Positions 50,197 through 59,790 of a stretch of 64,000 nt of DNA are shown here, piece by piece; the first letter of the stretch is position 1, and each line of letters starts with the position of its first letter. Where the stretch lies: NCBI GenBank assembly GCA_958295875.1, contig OY282379.1, positions 3,377,046 to 3,441,045 on the forward strand, read 5' to 3'. This DNA comes from an uncultured Pseudomonadales bacterium. GTDB lineage: Bacteria > Pseudomonadota > Gammaproteobacteria > Pseudomonadales > Azotimanducaceae. The notes beneath the pieces were generated by a model, which saw only the letters and a list, made by a program, of their open reading frames with translations, made no database searches and was not told the DNA's origin. Made by a program: the position numbers and the translations under genes.

Positions 50197-52001
50197 CGGA
50201 CTTGAGCCCCCTCAGCGCCATCTCGCCGTTGGACGGCCGCTACCGCGCCCGCGTGGCAGCGCTCGCCCCCATCGTGAGCGAGTTCGGCCTGATGCGCCAG
50301 CGCGTGATGGTGGAGGTGGAGTGGTTTCTGCGCCTTGCCCAAACGCCATCCAAGCTGAACCTTGGCCCGCTTGAACGCGAGGAGCGCCACGCCTGCGAAG
50401 CCATCTGGCGGCAGTTCTCGATGGCGGACGCGGAGCGCATTCGCGAGCTGGAGCGCGCGACCAACCACGATGTGAAAGCGGTGGAGTACTTCGTCAAGGA
50501 GCGTATCGCCGCCATCGATGGCTTGTCGCCGCACGTCGAGTTCGTGCATTTCGCCTGCACGTCCGAGGACATCAACAACTTGGCCTACGCGACGCTCCTG
50601 CAGCGCGCGCGGGAAGAGGTGCTCGCGCCGGCGATGCGCGGCCTCATCGACGCCATCGCCGCGCTCGCCGCAGCGACCGCGGAGGTGCCCATGCTGGCGC
50701 GAACGCACGGCCAAGCCGCTTCCCCCACCACCGCCGGCAAGGAGCTCGCGGTGTTCGCGGCGCGCCTGCGGCGGCACCTCGCGGGCTTCGAGGCGGTGTC
50801 TGTGATGGGCAAAGCCAATGGCGCCTCCGGCAACTACAACGCCCATGTCGCCGCCTGCCCAGACATCGATTGGCCCCGCTTCGCGCAGGAATTCGTCGAG
50901 GGCCTTGGCTTGGAGCACAACCCGCGCACTACGCAGATTGAGCCGCGCGACTACATGGCCGAATACTTCGATGCGCTGGCGCGATTCAACCAAACGCTGT
51001 TGGGCTTCGACCAAGACATGTGGGGCTACGTGGCGCTCGGCTACTTCAAGCAGCGCTTGGCCGAAGGCGAAACCGGCAGCTCGACCATGCCGCACAAGGT
51101 GAACCCCATCGACTTTGAGAACTCCGAGGGGAACTTGGGCGTGGCGAACGCGCTCCTTGGGCACCTCGCGCGCAAGCTGGCGGTGTCGCGCTGGCAACGC
51201 GACCTGTCGGATTCCACCGCGCTGCGCAACGTCGGCGTGGCACTCGGCCACTCCTTGGTGGCGTGGCGCTCGGCCAGCGCCGGCGTCGCCAAGCTGGAAC
51301 TGCACCGAGAGCGCCTAGCGCAGGACTTGGAGGGTAGCTGGGAGGTGCTCACGGAGGCCGTGCAGACGGTGCTGCGGGCGGCCGGCGTGGCGGAACCCTA
51401 TGAGACGTTGAAGCGGTTGACGCGGGGGCGGCGCCTAGACGCTGGAGCCTTCGCAGAGTTGCTGGAAGCGCTGCATTTGCCGCCAGAGGCGCGCGCGGCC
51501 CTGGCGGACTTGACGCCGGCGCGCTACACCGGCTTGGCGGCGGAACTCGCCAGCGGCGTGGCCGACGACGCACAAGGCGCCGTGCGCATCGCCGAAGTGC
51601 CATGGGAGAGCCATTCGCGGCGCCTGATGGCGGTGCGTCGCGCGGCATTCATCGAGGAGCAAGGCGTGCCAGAGGCCTTGGAACTGGACGGGCGCGACGC
51701 AGACGCCATGCACTTCATCGCCACCGATGCCACTGGCGAACCATTGGGTACGGCGCGCCTGTTGCCCGACAGCCAGATCGGCCGGGTGGCAGTGGTGGCG
51801 GACGCGCGGCGGCGCGGCATCGGCCAGCGTCTCGTGGCTCGGGCCGTGGCGACGGCGCGCCAACGCGGCGACGCCGGCGTTTGGCTGAATGCGCAAACCG
51901 ATGCCCTGGGCCTCTACGAGCGAGCCGGTTTCCTAGCCGTCGGCGAGACGTTCCAAGAAGCCGGCATCCAGCACCAGAGAATGGAGATGAGCTTCGATTG
52001 A
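50193..52001 (+). CDS. purB: Adenylosuccinate lyase fused to a GNAT acetyltransferase domain
   Basis: The 602-residue frame has no stop between two domains. Residues 1-455 are PurB, which splits adenylosuccinate and SAICAR in purine synthesis: [10 protein letters not shown] and the signature [10 protein letters not shown] at 297-306 with the catalytic serine. E. coli PurB ends at 456. Residues 463-602 are a GNAT acyltransferase: [17 protein letters not shown], the acetyl-CoA loop [10 protein letters not shown] at 540-549, and [16 protein letters not shown]. This half resembles ElaA/YjcF-type enzymes; its substrate is unknown. An internal GTG near codon 463 could also start a separate GNAT protein. 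Confidence 0.88.
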   Translation: MTDLSPLSAISPLDGRYRARVAALAPIVSEFGLMRQRVMVEVEWFLRLAQTPSKLNLGPLEREERHACEAIWRQFSMADAERIRELERATNHDVKAVEYFVKERIAAIDGLSPHVEFVHFACTSEDINNLAYATLLQRAREEVLAPAMRGLIDAIAALAAATAEVPMLARTHGQAASPTTAGKELAVFAARLRRHLAGFEAVSVMGKANGASGNYNAHVAACPDIDWPRFAQEFVEGLGLEHNPRTTQIEPRDYMAEYFDALARFNQTLLGFDQDMWGYVALGYFKQRLAEGETGSSTMPHKVNPIDFENSEGNLGVANALLGHLARKLAVSRWQRDLSDSTALRNVGVALGHSLVAWRSASAGVAKLELHRERLAQDLEGSWEVLTEAVQTVLRAAGVAEPYETLKRLTRGRRLDAGAFAELLEALHLPPEARAALADLTPARYTGLAAELASGVADDAQGAVRIAEVPWESHSRRLMAVRRAAFIEEQGVPEALELDGRDADAMHFIATDATGEPLGTARLLPDSQIGRVAVVADARRRGIGQRLVARAVATARQRGDAGVWLNAQTDALGLYERAGFLAVGETFQEAGIQHQRMEMSFD

Positions 52002-52039
52002 GCCGCTGCGATGGCCGGCATTTTCAATTCCTCTAGGGA

Positions 52040-52095
52040 AAGCATTACTTGTCTCACTTTCTCTTTTTTTCACAAAGCGACTGACTAAAATCCCT
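52040..52095 (+). promoter_or_regulatory. AT-rich promoter-like stretch before aceA
   Basis: A run of T and A bases stands out in this GC-rich sequence and includes TAAAAT at 52086-52091, 35 bp before the aceA ATG. No clear -35 is seen at 17 bp. AAGGACGACGAGGAC provides the ribosome-binding site. Confidence 0.35.
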
Positions 52096-52125
52096 CGCGC
52101 TTTTCCCACAAAGGACGACGAGGAC

Positions 52126-53430
52126 ATGGCCCTGCACTTCACCCCACGCAAGCCCCGCGCCGAGCAGATCAAGGAACTCGAACGCGAGTGGGCCACCAAC
52201 GCCCGCTGGAAGGACGTCAAGCGCGGCTACAGCGCCACGGACGTGGTGAACCTGCGCGGCACCATCCCGCACCGCAGCCTGCTCGCCGCCCACGGGGCGG
52301 ACAAGCTGTGGGAATACCTGCAAACCGAGGATTACATCAACTCCTTGGGAGCGCTGACCGGCGGCCAAGCCGTGCAGCAGGTGAAGGCCGGCATCAAGGC
52401 CATCTACGTGTCTGGCTGGCAGGTGGCGGCGGACAACAACACGTCCGAGACGATGTATCCGGACCAATCGCTGTACGCCGTGAACTCGGTGCCGTCGTTG
52501 GTGAACCGCATCAACAACGCGTTCCGTCGCGCGGACGAGATTCAGTGGGCGAACGGCGTGGACGATGGCATCGACTTCTTCGCGCCCATCGTCGCCGATG
52601 CCGAAGCCGGCTTTGGCGGCCTGCTGAACGCCTTCGAACTGATGAAGAACATGATCGGGGCCGGCGCCGCGGCGGTGCATTTCGAGGATCAGCTGGCTTC
52701 GGTGAAAAAGTGCGGCCACATGGGTGGCAAGGTGCTGGTGCCGACGCAAGAGGCGGTGCAGAAGCTCATCGCGGCGCGGTTGGCGGCAGACGTGTGCGAC
52801 GTGCCGACCGTGCTGATGGCGCGCACCGACGCCAATGCCGCAGACATGGTGACCACCGATGTGGACGAATGCGAGGCGCCCTTCCTCACCGGCGAGCGCA
52901 CCCCAGAGGGCTTCTACCGCACCCGCGCTGGGCTGGACCAAGCCATTGCGCGGGGGCTTGCGTACGCGCCCTATGCAGACCTCATCTGGTGCGAAACCGC
53001 AGTGCCGGACTTGGACGAGGCAAAGCGCTTCGCCGAAGCCATCCATCGCCAGTACCCGGATCAGATGCTGTCGTACAACTGCTCGCCGTCGTTCAACTGG
53101 AAGGCCAATTTGGACGACGCCACCATCGCCAAGTTCCAGCGCGAACTGGCCGCGATGGGGTACCGGTTCCAGTTCATCACCTTAGCTGGCATCCACAGCA
53201 TGTGGTACAACATGTTCGAGCTGACGCGCGGCTATGTGGAGCGGCAGATGACCGCCTACGTCGCCCTGCAGGAGAAGGAGTTCGCCGCCGCCAAGGATGG
53301 CTACTCGTTCGTCTCCCACCAGCAGGAAGTCGGCACTGGCTACTTCGACGCCGTGGCGAACGTCATCCAAGGCGGGCAATCGTCGGTGACGGCGCTTTCT
53401 GGCTCAACCGAGGAAGCGCAGTTCGCCTAA
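52126..53430 (+). CDS. aceA: Isocitrate lyase
   Basis: The 434-residue enzyme splits isocitrate to succinate and glyoxylate, the entry to the glyoxylate shunt used on acetate or fatty acids. The active-site KKCGH is at residues 194-198 with Cys196; [10 protein letters not shown] and [10 protein letters not shown] are conserved. Length equals the E. coli enzyme. It has its own AT-rich leader and is not in an operon with malate synthase, which is not in the window. Confidence 0.96.
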   Translation: MALHFTPRKPRAEQIKELEREWATNARWKDVKRGYSATDVVNLRGTIPHRSLLAAHGADKLWEYLQTEDYINSLGALTGGQAVQQVKAGIKAIYVSGWQVAADNNTSETMYPDQSLYAVNSVPSLVNRINNAFRRADEIQWANGVDDGIDFFAPIVADAEAGFGGLLNAFELMKNMIGAGAAAVHFEDQLASVKKCGHMGGKVLVPTQEAVQKLIAARLAADVCDVPTVLMARTDANAADMVTTDVDECEAPFLTGERTPEGFYRTRAGLDQAIARGLAYAPYADLIWCETAVPDLDEAKRFAEAIHRQYPDQMLSYNCSPSFNWKANLDDATIAKFQRELAAMGYRFQFITLAGIHSMWYNMFELTRGYVERQMTAYVALQEKEFAAAKDGYSFVSHQQEVGTGYFDAVANVIQGGQSSVTALSGSTEEAQFA

Positions 53431-53472
53431 AGCGAGACCGACGCCCTGCCCTGACGCAGGACGACATCGGCC

Positions 53473-53510
53473 CATGGCGCCCGCGGCATCCCGCTGCCAC
53501 GGGCGCCATG
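53473..53510. terminator. Hairpin between convergent aceA and thrH
   Basis: A perfect 11-bp inverted repeat, CATGGCGCCCG (53473-53483) and CGGGCGCCATG (53500-53510), lies midway in the 99-bp gap. There is no T-run, so it may act as a two-way stop or as an mRNA-stabilising hairpin. Confidence 0.45.
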
Positions 53511-53529
53511 TCGGCCACCGCGCGTTTCG

Positions 53530-54138
53530 TCAGCCTTGAGCGCTTAGCGCTCCTTCCAAAGCTGCCTGCAACCCCTCGTAATCCAGCACGGCTTGGATGT
53601 CTGGATGCGCTTCGGTGACGCGGCGCGGCGCGTCGAAGAACCAGCCGTGGTCCGCGGCGCGCAGCATGGCGATGTCGTTGTACGAATCCCCCGCCGCGAA
53701 CACCTTGAGGCACAGGGACTGGAACGCCCGCACCGCGGCGTCCTTCGGGTTGTCTTGCCGCAGCCGATAACCGGCGATGCGGTCGTCCGCCACCGACAGG
53801 CTGTGGCACAGCAGCAGCGGGTGCCCAAGCTGCGCCATCAGCGGCATGGCGAATTCGTAGAAGGTGTCTGAGAGGATCGCCACTTGGAAGCGCCGCTGCG
53901 CCCAATGCAGGAACTCCGCCGCGCCCGGCAGCGGCGCCAGCCCGTCCACCACCCGCAGGATGTCGCTCAAGCGCACGTCGTGCTCGGCCAAGGCGTCGAG
54001 GCGCAGGCGCATGAGCTCCGTGTAGACGGGAATGTCCCGCGTCGTCTTGCGCAGCGCGTCGATGCACGTCGCGTCCGCCACCGCATGCCAGATCTCCGGC
54101 GTCAGCACCCCTTCGAGGTCTAGGCACAAGACGTTCAA
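53530..54138 (-). CDS. thrH: ThrH: phosphoserine phosphatase/homoserine phosphotransferase
   Basis: The 202-residue HAD-family enzyme removes phosphate from phosphoserine and in Pseudomonas can pass it to homoserine. CLDLEGVLTPEIW at the start, with the nucleophile Asp7, and the ILSDTFYEFAMPLMAQLG and FAAGDSYNDIAML motifs match ThrH closely. It starts at ATG 54138 and is convergent with aceA. Confidence 0.9.
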   Translation of the reverse strand: MNVLCLDLEGVLTPEIWHAVADATCIDALRKTTRDIPVYTELMRLRLDALAEHDVRLSDILRVVDGLAPLPGAAEFLHWAQRRFQVAILSDTFYEFAMPLMAQLGHPLLLCHSLSVADDRIAGYRLRQDNPKDAAVRAFQSLCLKVFAAGDSYNDIAMLRAADHGWFFDAPRRVTEAHPDIQAVLDYEGLQAALEGALSAQG

Positions 54139-54221
54139 CTCCCCCTCCCCGCTGCGCGTTGGGCGACCGATGTTCGCAAAGGGTTAAGGATATGACGAGC
54201 CGTTATGCTTCGTCGCCGCCG

Positions 54222-55196
54222 CTAACGGTTCGGCAAAGCGATTTCCGCGAACAGTTGCTCGCGCTTGGCGGCGCTGCCGGCGGCCAACGACGCCCGCACC
54301 AGCTGCGGCGTGAGGTGTTCCGCGAACAGCGCGATGAAATCCAACATGAAGCGGCGCATGAAGGCATCTTTGCGGCAGCCGATGTACGTTCGGCTCGGGC
54401 GAAACAGATGGCTCGCGTCAACGGCGGCCAAGTCTTCGTCTTGGGCAGGGTCATAGGCCATGCCGGCGATGATGCCGACGCCGAGCCCCAACCGCACGTA
54501 AGTCTTGATGACGTCCGTATCCGTGGCGGTGAACACCACGTTCGGCGTGAGTTCCGCCGCGGCGAACGCCTCGTCCAAGCGCGACCTTCCGGTGAAGCCG
54601 AAAACGTAGGTGACCAGCGGCTGCGCCGCCAAGTCTGCCAGCGTTACGGCGCCCTGCTCCGTCAGCGGATGCCCCTGCGGTGCGATGATGACGCGATTCC
54701 ACTCATAACAGGGCATCATCACGAGGTCCTTGAAGTGCTCGATGCCTTCCGTGGCGATGGCGAAATCCGCCGCGCCGGTGGCGGCAAGCTCCGCGATTTG
54801 CATTGGCGTGCCTTGGTTCATATGCAACGCCACGTCCGGATAGCGGGCGCGGAACGCGTCGATGACCGGCGGCAGCGCGTAGCGCGCCTGCGTGTGGGTG
54901 GTGGCGATGGCGAGGCTCCCTTGCCGCTCGTTGCGGTATTCGTGGGCCACCCGTTTGGTGTTCTCCACCTGCCTCAGAATCTCGCCGGCGAGGGCGACGA
55001 TGGCCTCGCCGGCCGGCGTGAGCCGTGTCAGTTGCTTGCCGCTGCGGGCAAAGATCTCCACGCCGAGCTCGTGTTCCAACAAGCGAATCTGCTTGCTGAT
55101 GCCCGGCTGCGAGGCGTAGAGCTTGCGCGCGGTGGCAGACACGTTGAGGCCGTTGCGAGCCACTTCCACAACGTAGCGGAGCTGTTGGAGCTTCAT
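54222..55196 (-). CDS. cysB: LysR-type regulator CysB
   Basis: The 324-residue activator of the cysteine and sulfate assimilation regulon responds to N-acetylserine. The N-terminal helix-turn-helix (MKLQQLRYVVEVARNGLNVS, ASQPGISKQIRLLE) and effector domain (TTHTQARYALPPVI, TDTDVIKTYVRLGLGVGI) are CysB-like, and length equals E. coli CysB. The ATG at 55196 was preferred to an open extension to 55295. It is divergent from the DUF3604 gene. CysG, in the same pathway, is encoded 23 kb away. Confidence 0.92.
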   Translation of the reverse strand: MKLQQLRYVVEVARNGLNVSATARKLYASQPGISKQIRLLEHELGVEIFARSGKQLTRLTPAGEAIVALAGEILRQVENTKRVAHEYRNERQGSLAIATTHTQARYALPPVIDAFRARYPDVALHMNQGTPMQIAELAATGAADFAIATEGIEHFKDLVMMPCYEWNRVIIAPQGHPLTEQGAVTLADLAAQPLVTYVFGFTGRSRLDEAFAAAELTPNVVFTATDTDVIKTYVRLGLGVGIIAGMAYDPAQDEDLAAVDASHLFRPSRTYIGCRKDAFMRRFMLDFIALFAEHLTPQLVRASLAAGSAAKREQLFAEIALPNR

Positions 55197-55325
55197 CTTG
55201 CCGCCACTAATAGCCCGATTGCCTAGATGCCGCAAGCGCCGGCGGGTGGCGCGGCAGCCAAGGCCTTGCCCGTTGGCCTCGCAATGGCGCAACATGGTGC
55301 CGTCATCGAGCGATGGAGAACGCCC

Positions 55326-57140
55326 ATGAGCGCCACCCTAACGACTTCACAACGCGCCGCGGCGGCAGCCATGGCGCTGTTCTTCGCCGTCGCCGGGAGC
55401 GCGGAGGACACCCCGCAGCGCTCCGCCTTCTTTGGCGACCTGCACATCCACACCACGTTCTCCTTCGACGCCTTCATGGGGAACAACCGCACCACGCCGG
55501 ACGACGCCTACTTGTTCGCCCAAGGCGCCCCGCTCGCGCTTCCTTCTGGCCAATCGGCACGGCTCTCCGGCGCCCCGCTGGACTTCCTCGCCGTCACAGA
55601 CCACGCCGAGTACCTCGGCATCCACGCCGCGTTGTTAGACCCGGAAAGCCCCACCTATGGGCACCCTGTGGGCGCGAAGATCATGCCGGAGGGCGCCGCG
55701 GACTTCTACGAAGTGCGCGACGAGTTCATTCGGCTGGTGCAATCTGGGCACGAGATTGCCGGAGATGCGGTGATCGCCCGGGCATGGCGGCAGACGGCGG
55801 CGGCGGCCGAACGCCACAACCGCCCCGGCGTGTTCACGGCATTCATCGGCTATGAGTACAGCTTGTCGCCTGGCATGCGGCATCTGCATCGCAACGTCAT
55901 CTTCCGCGGCGCCGAGGTGCCCGACATGCCGTTCAGCGCTCGTGACGCGGCAGACCCGGAAGCGCTGTGGGATTGGCTCGACGGCCTGCGCGAGGCGGGC
56001 ATCGAAGGCATGGCCATTCCCCACAACATGAACCAAAGCGATGGCCTTGCCTTTCCGGACACCGAATCTTGGCGCGGCGAGCCCATCGACGCGGCCTTCG
56101 CAGCCAAGCGCATGCGCAACGAGCCGCTGGTGGAGGTGAGCCAGAACAAGGGCACCTCGGAAACGCACCCCACTCTCTCGCCAGACGATCCTTGGGCAGA
56201 CTTTCAGATCGTGCGTTACTACCTGAACCGGCGTGACAACAAGAACCCGATCTCAATCTTCAAGGGCGGCTATTGGCGCGACGCGCTGAAGACCGGGCTC
56301 GCGATGGACGAGCGCGGCGGCTTCAACCCGTATCAAGTGGGCGTGGTGGGCGCGAGCGACTCTCATGTGACCGGTGGCTCGTTCGAGGAGGACAACCACT
56401 TCAGCAGCCGCGGCAACACGCCGCAATCGCGGGGCAGCGCCTTTGGGGACGACGCCGCGGGGTGGTCGGGCTTCTGGACGCCGCGCCAAGCGACCCACGG
56501 CACCGGCGGCCTCGCCGGCGTATGGGCGGAGGAGAATAGCCGCGCCGCGCTCTACGACGCCATGCGCCGCCGCGAGACCTTCGCCACCTCCGGGCCGCGC
56601 ATTCGCGTGCGCTTCTTTGGCGGCTTTGGCTTGGATGCCACCGGGCAAGACCCGCGTGGCTTGGTGGCGGCCGGCTACGCCGGGGGCGTGCCCATGGGCG
56701 GCGAGCTTCAGGAAGGCGAGGGCGCGCCAACCTTCGCGTTGTTGGCGTTGCGGGACACGGAAGGCGGCTGGCTGCAGCGGGCCCAAGTCGTGAAGGGCTG
56801 GATGCAGGATGGCAGCGCTCACGAGCGGGTGTACGACGTGGCCTGCTCAGATGGCCTGATGCCGGATGCGAACGGGCCCTGCCCAGACAACGGCGCCGAA
56901 GTGGATCTCGACGACTGCTCCGTGAGCCGCGACAAGGGCGCGACCCAACTGAGCGCCGTGTGGACAGACCCAGACTTCACGCCCGGCCAACGCGCCTTCT
57001 ACTACGCTCGCGTGTTGGAGAACCCTAGCTGCCGTTGGTCCACCTGGGATGCGGTGCGCCTCGGCATTGCGCCGAACCCGGACCTACCGGCGACGCATCA
57101 AGAGCGGGCTTGGAGCTCGCCGATTTGGGTGTCGCCTTAG
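55326..57140 (+). CDS. Secreted DUF3604 family protein
   Basis: The 604-residue protein has an N-terminal signal peptide (AAAAAMALFFAVAGSAE) and then the DUF3604 start FFGDLHIHTTFSFDAF with PHP-like metal-binding histidines near residues 40-42. Later family stretches are AVTDHAEYLGIHAA, VEVSQNKGTSETHP and GVVGASDSHVTGGSFEEDN. The family is a predicted periplasmic metal-dependent hydrolase of unknown substrate. The ATG at 55326 has GGAG nine bases upstream. It is divergent from cysB. Confidence 0.85.
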   Translation: MSATLTTSQRAAAAAMALFFAVAGSAEDTPQRSAFFGDLHIHTTFSFDAFMGNNRTTPDDAYLFAQGAPLALPSGQSARLSGAPLDFLAVTDHAEYLGIHAALLDPESPTYGHPVGAKIMPEGAADFYEVRDEFIRLVQSGHEIAGDAVIARAWRQTAAAAERHNRPGVFTAFIGYEYSLSPGMRHLHRNVIFRGAEVPDMPFSARDAADPEALWDWLDGLREAGIEGMAIPHNMNQSDGLAFPDTESWRGEPIDAAFAAKRMRNEPLVEVSQNKGTSETHPTLSPDDPWADFQIVRYYLNRRDNKNPISIFKGGYWRDALKTGLAMDERGGFNPYQVGVVGASDSHVTGGSFEEDNHFSSRGNTPQSRGSAFGDDAAGWSGFWTPRQATHGTGGLAGVWAEENSRAALYDAMRRRETFATSGPRIRVRFFGGFGLDATGQDPRGLVAAGYAGGVPMGGELQEGEGAPTFALLALRDTEGGWLQRAQVVKGWMQDGSAHERVYDVACSDGLMPDANGPCPDNGAEVDLDDCSVSRDKGATQLSAVWTDPDFTPGQRAFYYARVLENPSCRWSTWDAVRLGIAPNPDLPATHQERAWSSPIWVSP

Positions 57141-57343
57141 GCACCCTAACTGGCGCTCCCTCTCCGGCCTTTCCGGGAACCCCGTGGCCGGAACTCCTGC
57201 GGCAGGCAGGGCACAGGCGGGTTTGCCCACGCTTCGCATCGGTCCGGCGCAAGTGCCGCCCGGTCGCCGTTGTGGACTTGGTGGCGCTTGGCCGGATGCC
57301 ACCGCGCGGCTGTCAGGCGTGCGGGCCGAGTGTGTCACGGCGG

Positions 57344-57622
57344 CTATCGCCCCGCCATCTGCCTCTGGGCGGTTGGTGATCGAGGGCGAGTTCGGTCCAT
57401 CATGTGAACTCGTCTGCGTTCCATCACGCGGCGACGGCGATCAACTTCGTCCAGCAGCGCTTGCAAGGATTCGACGCCGGGCTCGTCATTGTCGTCGAGG
57501 GCGTCTTGGATGCCGTCGAGAAGCCCCTTGCGGGCCTCATCTTCCGCCACAGCCTCTTGAACCATCTCTTCCTCAAAGTCGTTTTTCACGGCTCCGCCAA
57601 TCGGCCAGTCGGTTGTGTGCAT
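57344..57622 (-). CDS. Possible antitoxin downstream of a RelE-like toxin remnant
   Basis: The frame of 92 codons from the ATG at 57622 overlaps the end of the toxin reading; a GTG at 57589 is an alternative start. The product is rich in Glu, Asp and Arg and probably helical (NDFEEEMVQEAVAEDEARKG). I recognise no DNA-binding motif. The antitoxin role is inferred only from position after a RelE/HigB-like toxin. Confidence 0.4.
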   Translation of the reverse strand: MHTTDWPIGGAVKNDFEEEMVQEAVAEDEARKGLLDGIQDALDDNDEPGVESLQALLDEVDRRRRVMERRRVHMMDRTRPRSPTAQRQMAGR

Positions 57623-57833
57623 TTTCGATCTCCCGTTCCTGATCGCCCTTGTCGCTTCCACCGAAGAGCACAAGGTGACCGTCGACGACAGTGTAAACAC
57701 GCGGTAGCCAGGGCCAAAATGCAACCTGATTTCGTGCAGGCCATCGCCGAGCGGTTTCGCCTTCGTGTCCAACAGTTGCGGATTGTTGGCGCATCGATGC
57801 ACCGTCGCCCTGACGCGGTTGCGGGTGTCCCAA
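57573..57833 (-). pseudogene. RelE/HigB-like toxin, frameshifted
   Basis: One frame reads FQHWLGQLAWDTRNRVRATV, LGDGLHEIRLHFGPGYRVF; the next frame continues YTVVDGHLVLFGGSDKGDQE, REIENAHNRLADW. Joined, they form a typical short RelE/HigB toxin (GPGYRVF..., then GSDKxxQxxEIE). One missing T in a T-run near 57690 would explain the shift. No start codon is visible before the first part, so the N-terminus is also lost or altered. A sequencing slip cannot be ruled out for the T-run. Confidence 0.6.
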
Positions 57834-57898
57834 GCGAGTTGACCTAGCCAGTGCTGGAACGGCTCGCGTCCCTGCTCAGTGGCATGGGTCCCGCTGCA

Positions 57899-58834
57899 TT
57901 AGTCGGCCTCGCTAGCGCGCCCCTCGCGCTCTGGGTGATCGGGCGCGGCGTCCACCACGCCCCGCGGCACATGCCCGGCCGCGGTGTGCTCGCTCGCGCT
58001 TTCGCAATTTTGCGGACGGTCATCAAAGAACACGTCCGCCTCGAAAGCCGCCAAAAAGTCCGCCTTATCGCGCCCTCCTAGAAACAGGCTTTCGTCCAGG
58101 CGAATGTCCCATGCGCGCAGCGTCTTGATGACACGCTCATGGGCGGGGGCCTCACGCGCGGTGACAAGCGCGGTGCGGATGGGCGGGTCATCGTGGGGCA
58201 ACCGGCGCTGCAAGCCATGCAAGCCGGCTAGGAAGCGCTTGAACGGCCCGCCGGCAAGCGGCTCGTCCGCCGCGGCGGCCTCGCTGGCGCTGAACTCCTC
58301 CTGCCCCTCGGCCTCGAACACGCGCTCGGCTTCGTCCGAGAACAGCACCGCGTCGCCGTCGAATGCGATGCGCAGTTGATCGGACTCGCGCTGCGGCCGC
58401 GTGCGCCGACCCAACAGCGTCGCCGCGGCAGCGCCGCTCTGGAGCGCGCGAGCCACGTCATCCGCATCGGTGGAGAGGAACAGGTCGCAGCCGAACGCGC
58501 CCACATAGCGATAGGGGCTGGAGCCGCCGCTGAAGGCGGCGCGGGTGATGTCTAGTTTGTGCGCGTCAATGGAGTTGAAGATGCGCAGCCCGGTATCTGC
58601 GCTATTGCGCGAGAGCAGGATGACCTCGACGCCGCGTTCATCCAGCAAGCTATTGATGTTCAGGAGTTTTTTGACGAACAAGAACGCATCGCCCGGATCG
58701 AGCGGCACCTCTTCTCGCTCGATTTGATAACTGCGGTAGGCGTCTAAGCCCTCTTCTTCGTAGATGCGGTTGCTTTCGTCCAGGTCAAAGAGCGCGCGGG
58801 ACGAGATGGCGACTGTGAGCAGCGGCGCGGTCAC
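57899..58834 (-). CDS. Cytosolic 5'-nucleotidase (PF06189 type)
   Basis: The 311-residue HAD-like hydrolase dephosphorylates nucleoside monophosphates. TVAISSRALFDLDESNRIYEEEG, KKLLNINSLL, LLSRNSADTGLRIFNSI, RAAFSGGSSPYRYVGAFGCDLFLS and RIAFDGDAVLFSDEAE are family stretches. The GTG at 58834 overlaps the stop of the DUF465 gene, so the two are coupled. The last 30 or so residues are not conserved. Confidence 0.85.
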   Translation of the reverse strand: MTAPLLTVAISSRALFDLDESNRIYEEEGLDAYRSYQIEREEVPLDPGDAFLFVKKLLNINSLLDERGVEVILLSRNSADTGLRIFNSIDAHKLDITRAAFSGGSSPYRYVGAFGCDLFLSTDADDVARALQSGAAAATLLGRRTRPQRESDQLRIAFDGDAVLFSDEAERVFEAEGQEEFSASEAAAADEPLAGGPFKRFLAGLHGLQRRLPHDDPPIRTALVTAREAPAHERVIKTLRAWDIRLDESLFLGGRDKADFLAAFEADVFFDDRPQNCESASEHTAAGHVPRGVVDAAPDHPEREGRASEAD

Positions 58835-59028
58835 GCATCGAGATCCGGGATGAGCTCGCTTTCCAACCGGCTGATCATGTCCTTCAAGCGGAGCTTGCGC
58901 TTCTTCAGCCGCTGAATCTTCATGAGATCGGGGTGCCGGCTGTCAATCAGAATCTTGATCACGTCATCCAGATCCCGATGCTCCACCTTAAGCTGCTCGA
59001 GCCACTTTACGGTATCGGCTTCTTCCAA
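58831..59028 (-). CDS. DUF465 (YdcH-type) small helical protein
   Basis: About 65 residues of charged coiled coil: EHRDLDDVIKILIDSRHPDL, IQRLKKRKLRLKDMISRLES, the DUF465 pattern. Function is unknown. No ATG fits; the TTG at 59028 is the likeliest start and a GTG further in is possible. It overlaps the nucleotidase start and is divergent from the VWA gene. Confidence 0.7.
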   Translation of the reverse strand: MEEADTVKWLEQLKVEHRDLDDVIKILIDSRHPDLMKIQRLKKRKLRLKDMISRLESELIPDLDA

Positions 59029-59094
59029 ATCGGGTTCCCAGAGCGAGTGGTGATTGGCATGATAGGACGAATCGCGCCGGATTGTCCCGCATCC

Positions 59095-59790
59095 ATGACG
59101 AAGTTGCCAAAGACCACATCGAACACCCCCGCCAAGGCCGGCGAGGTGGATCGTTTTCTCGCCACCGCGCAGGCGGCGCAGCCGCGTCAAGGCACGCAGC
59201 GGCTGATCTTTGCGATGGATGCCACGGCGAGCCGGGCACCGAGTTGGGACCTCGCCTGTTCCCTGCACGCGGAGCTGTTTCATGCGGCGCGGGACGCCGC
59301 GCAACTGGCCGTGCAACTTGTCTTCTTCCGCGGCGCGGGGGAACTCAAGCACTCGCGGTGGAGCGCGACGCCAGACGCCTTGCTGCGCGCCATGCTGAGC
59401 GTGCGCTGCCTTGGCGGGATGACGCAAATCGTGCGCGTCATCGACCATGCGGCGCGGCAGGCCGCTGAGCATCCCATTCGCGCCTTGATCCTAGTGGGCG
59501 ACAGCTTCGAGGAGGATGCCGCGCGCGCCGGCGCCGCGGCTGGGCGGCTCGCGCTCTACAACGTGCCGATGTTCATCTTCCAAGAGGGCAATGACCCGCG
59601 TGCTGCCGCGGTGTTCAGGGAACTGGCGGCGCTGACGGGCGGTGCCCACCTGCCCTTCGCGCCCGGCGGCGCCGCGGAGTTGCGCGGCTTGCTGCGGGCG
59701 GTGGCGACGTTTGCGGCCAGCGGCCGCGGCGGCTTGGAACGCGCCTTGGCGAACCCGATGGCCGAGCGGCTGCTCGCGCAACTCCGATGA
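59095..59790 (+). CDS. VWA-like domain protein paired with a J-domain protein
   Basis: The 231-residue protein has a von Willebrand A-like fold: LIFAMDATASRAPSWDLACS gives a MIDAS-type D-x-T/S-x-S arrangement, and ALILVGDSFEED follows mid-chain. A polar N-terminus of about 40 residues precedes it and no signal peptide is seen, so it is probably cytosolic. It overlaps the next gene by ATGA. The pair recurs in proteobacteria, but its function is not known. Confidence 0.7.
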   Translation: MTKLPKTTSNTPAKAGEVDRFLATAQAAQPRQGTQRLIFAMDATASRAPSWDLACSLHAELFHAARDAAQLAVQLVFFRGAGELKHSRWSATPDALLRAMLSVRCLGGMTQIVRVIDHAARQAAEHPIRALILVGDSFEEDAARAGAAAGRLALYNVPMFIFQEGNDPRAAAVFRELAALTGGAHLPFAPGGAAELRGLLRAVATFAASGRGGLERALANPMAERLLAQLR

